Below, in pieces: positions 22,301 through 31,900 of a stretch of DNA of 64,000 nucleotides. This stretch comes from Gonium pectorale (lineage: Eukaryota; Chlorophyta; Chlorophyceae; Chlamydomonadales; Volvocaceae). The notes under the pieces are model-generated. The model saw nothing but the letters and a program-made list of their open reading frames with translations, made no database searches and had not been told where the DNA came from. The position numbers were made by a program, and so were the translations under genes. Positions within the stretch are counted from its first letter, which is position 1, and each line of letters opens with the position of its first letter. Where the stretch lies: positions 1,086,778 through 1,150,777 of the forward strand of contig LSYV01000034.1 in NCBI GenBank assembly GCA_001584585.1. Direction: 5' to 3'.

Positions 22301-25224
22301 AATGGCAATAGTAGCACGCGGTGATGCCCCAATGACTGTCCTTTGCAACGGCAACCCCAAGCCATGAGCAGGGTCGCACAGAGGAGCGTAAGCCAGCTGC
22401 GTCCGCTCCCACGCCCACCGCCCCATAGATCACTGCCCCGTGGCGTTGCGGCTGACCTGAGGGCTGACGCTGTCTGAGGGCGGGGGCATCCACACGGCCG
22501 TGAAGCCCGCCTCCGCAATGTCCTTCACGCGGCCGTTGAGCTGGCGGTACAGCCGTTGGCGATGCGACTCCCAGTTGAAGGCCTGAAGTGAGGCAGCGGT
22601 GATGGGTAAGCAGTAAGCAAAATGGCATGCATTGGAAACATACAATTGAAGAGTAAACGCAAGGTCCTACACTTTGTCCGTGCCGGCAGGTCGGCAGCCA
22701 CGATGAACCTGTTCAACTCCTGATTGCTCAGTTGTGTGCCGCCTGGGTCCCAGCCCCAGCAGCTAGCTGTGCCTCTGCTTCAGCGAGTGTGGCCCAAGAC
22801 GGTAAACAATCTCCCAACGGCGTCAAAAGAAACGCCACGACTTCCCACTCCCTTGGGCCCCTTCCAAGACCTTTCACCTACCCGATACACTAAAGCCGGT
22901 TTGCCCGATATACTAAAGCGGGTTTGCACTTCAGAATACCACACCCATGCGGCCCAAACAACCTCCGACACGCTTTGAAACTGAGAGCGAACCCACCTGC
23001 AAGAGGATCTCGGAGCCCGAGCCGCTGCCCGCTCCCGCAGCCGCGCGGGTCGGGGCCGGCGGCTTGAGCGTGTCCAGTAGCTTCTCCGCCTGGCTCTTGG
23101 GCTTCTCCTTCTCCACAGCCGCCAGGTTGCGGCGAGCCGCCAGCACAGCCTAGGGCAGCAAGGCGTCATCACGCCGTCATGGCTATATGTTGCAAGAGAC
23201 CGAACGAGGTCTGTACGATGTAGAATATGCCCGCGAAGAGATCCCGAAGAAAGATGCAGACAATGCTGCCGCGACGCTGTTGTGCCCCAGGCCCCGCCAC
23301 GCGGGCCAACATGGCCGCTGTCTGTCATCGTAGCGTAGATATGAGCGAACAGGACAGCTACGCGCGCTGTCGCGGGTGGTAGGACACGCTGTACAACTGT
23401 ACACGTTCAGCACTCAGCCCTGCCGATTCCCTGCCCACTTCGCCCAACCCAGATCACTCATTTCCCCTCCGCCGCTGCAAAGGTGGCACACACGCCAACC
23501 TCCTCTCTGGGCTAGCGCGATGCGCCAATCGATCATGACATAGTCCACCTGCATGGCCGCCATCTTGCGCTCCAGGCCAGCTGCTGCCTCCGTGCGCGCA
23601 GCCTCCTTGGCTTGGAGCAGGCGCGAGTCAGCGCTGTCAGTCCTGCGAAAGGCAGGCGGAGCATGGTAAGCTCGGAACAAGCAGTCAGGCAAGCGGCGCG
23701 TCTCCGCCCAAGCACACGTCCGGATGCCAGCAACACGGCAACTGGCGCCTTGAGCAAGCTCACATGGCAGATGGCACTTGCGTGCTGGCCGTCACCGACA
23801 CGTTTTACTGAATCGACGCATCAGTTCAGCATGAGGGACTGCCCGATTATCAGGCCTAGGCAGCTGCTGTATGCCGAAATGGTTCGGCCCGGCTGTTTAT
23901 GGTATTCTGCTTCTCTTGCGAACCTCCTCAGCCCCTTACCGCAGCCCCTTACCGCAGCGCGATGATTTCCCGCTCGGTGGCGACCAGCTCCGCTGCCGCT
24001 GCCGCCATTTCCGCCGCTGCGAGCTCAAGCGCGTCTACGTCGTTGGAGGCGGCCTGCCCCCTGAGCGGCCGCAGCCGCTCAACCTCGGCCGCCGCAACAA
24101 TGCCGTAAATGGCGGGCATGCTGGAGCGGGAAGACGAGGCGGTCACGGACAGCACGTGCTCGCGGATGGCGGCGAACTGAGACTCAGGAACCTGGCGGCG
24201 GCGGGCATGGATCGGGCGTAAAGAAGGCACGTTTAGATGATAGCTGTTTCAAAATGCAGACCATTCTGGCTTTCCGGAGCGAGCATTGGCGGGAGTCTAG
24301 GGGTCACGACACGAGGTTAAAACAGGCAAGGGCAGAACGGCTTTGTGCAGCGCTTCCCAACATGTCCCTTCGTGCGGGAGCATTTGCCCAAGGTAATGCA
24401 CTCGCCTTACGCGCTGCTCAGCCCTCAAGATGAACCAAAGCCCGTTGTATTTACCATGAGGTTACCGCGACTCGTCCAGGGACCGCCATACCCCTTGAAT
24501 ATTCGCATAGATGAACCGTGAAGCCGCTCTTTCCACCGCCACTCCCGCCCCATCCCTGCCCTTCATGGTTGTTAAAAGCAATCACCACAAGCTATCTGCT
24601 CCGCGCAAGGCCTGCTGGACTTCGATGATTGTTTCCGGAACCTGGAAGGAGGCAACCTGGGCAGTGTCCCTGAGCCTGCGTCCACGCAACCTCACCTTCT
24701 TCCCGTCTGCCGTCTGCACACGGAACACGTCCAGCACGCGGCCGTCGTCGCTAGTGATAGAGGCGGACACCACGGAGATGCCAGCGCTGGAGAAGCCGCC
24801 TGTCAGGCTCATCAGCAGGTGCGCGTTGTCCTTGCCCTCCACTGTCACCACCGTGCACTCATCGTCGCTGCTGTTGTCAAATACGATGTCGAGGCCCTCG
24901 CCCGCGTCATTAGACGAGATGGGCGTGGCGGACATGTCCACGGCTGGTGCCTGCGGGTGGCGGGTGAGGTCGTGAGCGGCACCCGGGGCGGACCCCGCAG
25001 GGGCGTGGGCGGTTTTGGCGGGAAGGGCCCGCAACACCTACCGCGAGCAGTCCCCGGCGCCCGCTGGATAGCCGCGCTAGCCGAGGGGTGAGGACCGATT
25101 GGCGACTGCCGACGCACACTCTCTGCGACGGACGGACTTGCGCGATGGGCAAGCAAGGCGGTGCGAGCTGCGGACGACCGAGCTGCATGCGTGGAGAGGT
25201 CCTCGAGAGAAGCGACCTGTCCAT
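19379..25224 (-). CDS. ACT-domain / alpha-amylase fusion, probably plastid-targeted
   Basis: Predicted GH13 alpha-amylase hydrolysing alpha-1,4 glucans, fused behind an ACT domain. Thirteen exons join in phase to 702 aa: 25224-25042, 24950-24696, 24191-23953, 23642-23549, 23149-22997, 22582-22457, 22267-22140, 21790-21613, 21231-21046, 20768-20679, 20289-20065, 19854-19784, 19559-19379. Residues 1-61 are Arg/Ser/Leu-rich and nearly acid-free, like a chloroplast transit peptide. About 93-165 is an ACT fold ([40 protein letters not shown]). An Ala/Glu/Lys-rich linker follows. The amylase barrel starts near 304 ([11 protein letters not shown]) and keeps DIVINHR (about 387), GFDGWRFDF with nucleophile Asp (about 473), FGEYWD with acid Glu (about 498) and FIDNHD (about 581). 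The plant-type beta-sheet C terminus ends YAVWEAQ. All catalytic residues are present, so activity is expected. The ACT domain suggests allosteric control by a small ligand; that is inference. Confidence 0.92.
20353..20420. repeat. 34-bp tandem duplication in an amylase intron
   Basis: Two adjacent copies of a 34-base unit beginning AAGATGTGGGAGACCAGA, differing at about one base, inside the intron between amylase exons 10 and 11. Confidence 0.8.
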
Positions 25225-26817
25225 GGTAGCTAATCCGTCCTAGCGCGCTCCTGGGGCGCGCTCGTTGCGGCGAGGAGGGGCGTCAAGGCCTGCGGCATGG
25301 AGGCGACGGCAGAAGACTCAAGCCCCAGCGGCAATCCACCGACATTATAAAATGTCCGTTATTTCCCAAAGCATGGTTGCAGCACGGCGTCTCGAGAGCA
25401 AGCAGGGAGGGGCGGGTAAGCAAACAACGTGACAATCGGGCAACGCCGGCAACCCCGGCGGCAGTTTGCAGCTGTCAGCCATGATCTGGATAGCTAGCAA
25501 GAAACAGCTATATCATAACGCTCCTCGGATCAGTTCGCTTGCGGAAAGCCGCCTTGTCGAGACCGAGACAAGACCCCGTCGAGACCACTCGCCTGCGTGG
25601 GCTAGCCCCCTCGCCCTCCGCTGCTGCTAGGCTCACGCGCGGGATTTGACTGGCTGGGGCTAAAGGTCGGCCACGCGGCAGAAGGGGTTGTCGGCAAAGG
25701 GCACTCCTCCTACGGCTCTATGCGTCCTAAGTAGCCCAGCAGCCTAAAGCATGCATCTACTTATATGTGCCCCTCCACATTTGATGACGACGACGCCCAA
25801 TGTGGGCCGCACGACAGGGAGGTGTTGTGCAGTGTTCCGCGATCGGAATTGGCGCCATGTCCTTCAAATGTTTGAGCCCCATGAACATAAATAACGAATA
25901 TTACACGTGCACCCTTTCTGGGACCCTTGCTAGGGCTGCCGAGGTAGTGACCGCAACAGCTGCTGGCTCATACACGGCGATCCGCATTGCCGATCACATG
26001 CTACTTCGCACGAAAGAGTTACACTCGGTGCCCAAAGTTGGGTCTTTCCCGAGCTCCAATGCCCTCCACGTCAAACCCTGAGGCCGAAATCCCTGATGAG
26101 AGTGCATTGCCTATTTTTATTATGTGCCTCTCCGATGAGCATGCGACAGAGCGTGTCTTCGATAACCTGTGTGTGTGCCGCGAACTGCATTCATCCACCG
26201 CGGGGACGAGGGTATTCCTTGCTGCACACCGATACAGCAGCAGCCCAACAGCAGCATGGATGCCGGTCGTAGCAAGTATGCATGCTGCCCAGCACTAGCA
26301 GAGACCATGTAGGCTGGTGCCTGCTGGTGCACCGCTGACACCCCTTCACTGCTACACCAATTGCGCAGCCATGTACAGCATGTAGGGACTCTGCCCACCT
26401 ACCCGGCTCGTCATACATACGACAAAAGCGCAACAACTACATTCCAATTTCCGTAACGGTACCGTAGCCGTAGCCGCCGTTAACAGAGTGCATGCATGTG
26501 CTGCAGCACCGCTTCACATATCTCCAATCCCAGATCTGCCGCTCATTGCAAGGGATGATACGTAAGACGCTTTCAACCTGTCCAACCCGCCTGAACCCGC
26601 CACTAACCCGCCTAAACCCATCATGAGTTCATGACATAGGCTCCTAGTACATCCTATCTATGCGCCCATGGAGGCGCATGTCGCTCAAAGACAGCTCGCA
26701 ATCCGCCCCCAATGCCAGCCATGCGATCCAAGCACATATGCGTCCTAAGCCTGCGTGATGGGAAATGCATCTCCTATCTGGACGAGATACCTAAGTACTT
26801 GTAATCGGGACATGCAG
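25225..26817. other. Intergenic: amylase promoter side and 3' flank of the ubiquitin-like gene
   Basis: Both flanking genes are on the minus strand, so this holds the amylase promoter/5' UTR (left part) and the 3' UTR of the ubiquitin-like gene (right part). TTACA, the complement of the TGTAA polyadenylation signal, occurs at about 25908 and 26021. A degenerate CC(T/A)NAACCCG-like run lies at about 26583-26619. No gene was supported. Confidence 0.45.
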
Positions 26818-28746
26818 TTAAGGCAACACGCAGAGCTCCTTCACCACTTCTGGCAAGGGTTGGAGCCCGGCCTCAGCTTCTTTCCGCTGCAAGGGACACA
26901 AAATGGGCACACGGCATGCACACTGTCTTTAAGCACCTGCTGACATGCATGGCTCCAACCTCAAAACAGCAAGCAACAGATGATGGACAGCGGGTGACCA
27001 CCATCAGGCAGTACCCGTATTCTGTTTCGCCATCGCAGCACCCATTCTCACTCACCACAATCACGGGCTGGTTAGCGTTGCGCTTGTACACCGGGTACGT
27101 GTTTGTTGACGACATCGCACTGGGGTAGACCTGCAAAGCATCAGGAAGCCATAACATGTTGCCCAACACAGGTAGCCGACAGAGTCGATCGCTGGAGGCT
27201 AACACCTGTTTTTAACTTTGTGGAGAATCAGGCGGATCATTCACCGCCGTCATTCGGTATGGCGGTCACCCAACAGAAAATGTGGTGGCTGTGGCAAGTA
27301 CAAGTGGACCCAACCATGCAAAGCAACGCACGCCTGGTGCGATGGCGGGAAGCGGGAGGTCCCATCGTGGGGCAAATACCCACCTGCACGTGCATGTTGC
27401 CGTCCTGCGCTTGGAGGAAGGTGCAGCACGTGGGCGCCACGCCCTACACATGCGTGGGGGATGGCAGCATTGCATTGCATTTCCGCCTATTTCGCCGTTA
27501 GCCGTTGTGCGTCGATGAGCACCATGATGTGGACCATCTTGCGTAGCATCGTCAATGACCCGAGAAAGGCGTTGTGCAAATGGGTTGCGGTATCGTATCT
27601 AGGACACCAATGGAGCCCTTTGGAGGCCGTGACAAAGCAGCACTACCCTGCACGGTTTCCGCTGGTTGATTTGGAATCATTAATTTGGAGCGCCCATCAC
27701 GCCGCCGGCCCTGCTGACCCGGGCAACGCGTCATACCCTGTGGCACACATCCGGTGCTGCTCACGGCGCTGCTAGCCCATCTTAAGCCTCTCGGATACCT
27801 ACCAGCCAAGCCCTAGGCCACCCTACCCTACCTCCTGCGCCGCTACCCGATCTTCTAGCGCCTGGAGCTCCTCCGTGGGGGCCACCGCCATAGGCACCGT
27901 GGAGCCGTCCTGCCGCTTGACGACGATGGACGCCGTGGGCGAGAAGGGGCTAGCAAACCCCCGCGACTCCAAGAGCCCCATCAAGCTGCCCACCGGCGTA
28001 TCCGCTTCCACCAGCTCCGCCGCCTGCTGGCTTAGTTTGTGCCGCGAGGTGAGGTAAACGCGCTTCGGCACGGATAGCCGTTTGGAGAGGTAGAGCACAA
28101 CCTACGCTCGGGTTTTGAAGCGGTGCCGCACACATGCAGCACCAAGGGCCAAGTTGTAGTCAGCCAAATGAACCCCTAACATCAGGCAAACTGCAGACGC
28201 ATGACCGTGACGATGTAAGAAACTGGTACCCCTGGCAACCACTATCCAGGATATTGCTTTGGCTCATCCGGTGGCAAGGGTGGAACCCTGCTTTGGCTCT
28301 ACCGGTGGCAAGGGTGCTCCCTCGGGCGACGGGGTGGCACGCAACGTCCGGTTGGGACCAACCGTGAGCCATTAGGAATCGAAACCCCCTTCCTGTGCTT
28401 CAGGTGCCACAGATCCTCGATGCCGCCTAAGAGCGCAACATTCGGGGGAGGCCTACATGACACACGTACCTCATCCGACAGCGTGTATGCCTCGAGGTTG
28501 TGGTCGGCCAAGCTGAGGTGGTCCTTCAGGTTATTCCCTCCAAAGCACAGGACCTGTTGCTTGACCGGTATTCCTGTGCCAGGCCCGGGGAAGGCCGAAT
28601 TACGAAATGCCCCAGTATTTGCGATGGCAGAACACGAACGTACTTTCTGCTTCTTGCAGTGCTTCTTTAAGCTCTAATACTGTCGCTTGGGCATCAATCT
28701 GAAAGAGACGGCTTTCGCCACTGGGGCAGTTAACAAGGACTCGCAT
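26818..28746 (-). CDS. Ubiquitin-like-domain protein of unknown function
   Basis: Exons 28746-28644, 28573-28470, 28101-27832, a likely 21-base microexon 27404-27384, 27130-27056 and 26886-26818 join in phase to 213 aa (206 without the microexon). Residues 1-73 form a ubiquitin-like domain: MRVLVNCPSGESRLFQIDAQ, TVLELKEALQEAERIPVKQQ, VLCFGGNNLKDHLSLADHNL, the order of strands and helix seen in ubiquitin. There is no C-terminal Gly-Gly; the fold runs straight into a further domain (KRLSVPKRVYLTSRHKLSQQ, then FSPTASIVVKRQDGSTVPMA), so it is not a conjugated modifier. The C terminus reads KEAEAGLQPLPEVVKELCVL. I cannot name the second domain. Start codon ATG lies 229 bp from the divergent DRC1 start, which hints at shared regulation. 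A 34-bp-period tandem repeat sits in intron 2. Confidence 0.78.
28255..28316. repeat. Tandem repeat, period 34 bp, in an intron
   Basis: TGCTTTGGCTC..CCGGTGGCAAGGGTG occurs at 28255-28282 and again at 28289-28316 with one or two differences, within intron 2 of the ubiquitin-like gene. Confidence 0.75.
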
Positions 28747-28975
28747 TGTAGAACTTGCTTTAGTATATTGACAGGTTCGTTGCGCGTTTGAGATATGACT
28801 TGTAGAGCCGAGTGGGTCGCGGGACTAAGTTCCGACGTATTCCATAGACCCTGCCCTGCCGTGCCGCCCTCAAAGACAACCAAACAGTTTCGCAAATGTT
28901 GTATGTGTGTGATTATTCTTATGCATAAACTCAACGGCCAACAATCATTAAGCGTGTAATAAAGCCCGACGCAAA
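28747..28975. promoter_or_regulatory. Shared divergent promoter region, ubiquitin-like gene / DRC1
   Basis: Only 229 bp separate the two opposite ATG codons, the tightest divergent spacer in the window. Core promoters and 5' UTRs of both genes must be packed here. No box was assigned with confidence. Confidence 0.55.
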
Positions 28976-31900
28976 ATGGATGAGCTTCAAGCCCAGTCGG
29001 AGAGGTACATGCATTGCTGGTTTTGCATGTATAAATTCATCTACAGCAATTTCGCCTCGTAGGGAGGCTCGCATCCTCGCGCGGCGGAAGCGGATACAGG
29101 AGCGCCTAGCAGCTCTGCGGGAGGGAGACCATGGCGGTAAGAATGGCCTTGGAGGCTCGGTCGGGTCCTCCCACGCAGCCCGAACGGTGTAACCCTCAAT
29201 GCCACACATCCCCTACAGGCGGGAAGGAGGGGGAAAAGAAGGAGGAGATTGGAAAGGGGAAGCAGCAAATTATTGAAAGCAAGCGGAGACTCATGCGGGT
29301 GAAGTACCGGACAGAACAGGACGTCACCTCGGTCCGCGTGGCTGGAGATGACCGGGAGAACCAGCACCGCATTCAGGAGGAGCAGACCCGCCAGGTGGGG
29401 ATCGCTCGGGTGTAACCGCACCGAGCGGGGCGGCCAGAAGCCCCCGCCTGGGTGTCTCATATGAGTCGTGGGAGGGGGCCTGCTGGCACGGGGCCCGCAC
29501 CCTGCGCTGATAGGGGCGGCAGACGCGGGCTAGCAGCGCACGGGAAGCGGGCGCGGCAAGGCCCCAATGTCCGCTTGTAAGCGCTCCGGCAGGGCCTTCC
29601 TCTCCCTCCCACGACCCGTTTCCCTTCCTTCATTATCCCCCTTCCGGTCATTAGGATGAGGGCCACCCGATGGCGGCACTGCACTGTAGCCAGGTGCCAT
29701 GAGGCACCCTTCGTTCCCTCCTGCGCACCCGTCCTCATTCCAGGACCTGCGCGCCAAGCTGCTGGCAGAGGCGGAGCAGAGCGCTCGGCAGAATGCGGCC
29801 GTGGCGATGCGCTGGGCGGACCTGTTCTCCATTGAAGTGCCGCAGGCACGTGGGTTTCGTGGGCTGAGGCGGGACCAAAGGGGACAGAGCCTTGTTGGCG
29901 CCGTTGCTAGGTGGACGATGCCTCGTTGGCGCCATCGTTGGGACTTAGATAGGCGTGATGCTACCAGTGCTGGAACGGGACTCCGCCGCGGCGCACCATG
30001 TATTGGTTGGGTCGGCTCTATAAACGAACAACACAAATCCTTGCCCCTGTGCTCCACGCTAACGCCGGCCGGGCCGGTTGTTCAACGTCATGACACGACA
30101 GGACCTGTACGCGGAGATTGAGGCTCAGCGGCAGGCGTGCGAGCGCATCATCGCCTCCAAGGACAAGCTAATCGGGGAGGTGCGCGGCGAGCTGAAGAAA
30201 AAGGACGACGAGTTCGTCAAGACGCTCAAGCGACAGGTGGGTTGCGGCTGGCTGCAAACGGTGCGCCACGACCCCTTCGCGTGTCAGCTCCCAAGGTGGC
30301 GCGCGCACGCAGAGCTCGATTCGCCGTGACTTGGGTCATGCCGTACGTGCAGCTGTGTGTGCGCGTGACGGGGCGCCCAGGTCGGGCCTGGTGGCAGGGG
30401 TATGTGTACTGCAGCCGGACTTCGCGACAGAGGAGATTGGGGGCTTGCACCGGGTCAATCAGGCGTGTGTACGCTGCGTCTCGCCCGCCTCACCACGTTG
30501 CACCACGTTGGTTCTCCGCACTTTTGCGCCGTTGCAGGCGGAAGATGTCGACACGCTGCTGCAGTATATGAGCCGGCAGTTTGTGGAGGTGCAGAATGCC
30601 TTCAAGGAGGAGCTGGACGAGATTGAAAACGCATTCCTGCAGGTGAGGCGAACGGAGGCGCGCAGCCCGCCCTCTCGGCGCCATGTGAGGCAATCCCTCC
30701 CCTCGCTCCCCGATCGGCACTGCCATGCTGTTTACCCTCCACCCCTCCCCGCAAAACACGGACAGCAAACGGCTGCCCGAAGTACTGGCTTCATGTTCAG
30801 GTCGTTATCTGGTGTTTTTTTTGTGCTCTGTCCCAGTCCTGGTTCAAGGCGTACCCTCGCGGGCGGCTCCGTGCCGGGCTTCCTCCGAAACCGTGCCCTG
30901 ACATGCTCGTCCCGAACCGGAGCTGAAGCGATCTGAAAGGGTGTCCCCCTCTCCTCATGTCCTCGACAATCTTTTCGCGGTGCGGTGTTGTAACTCGTGC
31001 CCTGCCACGCCCCGTACTGACACGCACACCCACACAGGAGCGCTCGGACCTGCTGGAGTCGAACCGTCGCGAGATGCAGGAGCTGTTTGACAAGCGCTCG
31101 AAGCTGGAGCAGGACTTCATGGACCGATACCTTGCGGCCGTGGAGAGCTACCAGCAGCAGCTGGAGGGCCACCGCCAGATGGACGCCGAGGAGTACCATA
31201 TCCTCAAAATCAAGTGAGCATAGCGTCTAGGGAGGAGGGCATACGGCGCCGGACCTGGCGCAGGGAACAGGTTTGCGGCCCTATCAGGTGGGCAACCGGC
31301 TTGCCTAGCTGGCTGGCCGGTGGCGCTGAGTGTGTGCGGGCGCAAACCCAGCCCTTGATGTACAACTAAACCGCCGCAATTCATGAACGTATAGTGGAGG
31401 CAGTACGGGCTCTTCGCCCTCTTAGCCCGACCTCGCAATCCCCTCGTGCGCAGGCTGGAGACTGACATCCAGAACCTTGAGCAGCACCTGGAGGCCATGC
31501 GCGCCACCTACCAGCTGAACACCGAGAAGCTCGAATACAACTACCGAGTGCTGAAAGTGAGCCAGGCAGTTGGCGCGGCGGGGCCTGGGCTTGGTACGGG
31601 AAGGAAGGGGAGGGGCTGGTGGGCAACGGCGTGAAGCCGGGGTTGGCAACGGCGCAGCACCCTGCCAGAAGCCACGCACTTGGGTGGAGGGCGAAGCGGT
31701 GTCCGGGCTGCACGTGGTCACGGCGTTAACGACTGGACAAGGAAAGTAGTGAACCATGCGGTGTTGTGTAGAACGACGCGCGCTTGGGAGGCGCATCCCA
31801 CGGCGGTCTCGCGCCATCGCTCGATGCACTGGTACTGGGCTGCCGAGGGCCGCTCCTTCCCGGCGGTACCGTAGGCGTCGCCTCATCTTATGTCCGCCCT

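Noticed and set aside
26583..26619. Telomere-like CCTAAACCC run
   Set aside because: Only one near match to CCCTAAA in a degenerate tract; not an array, so no interstitial telomere is claimed.
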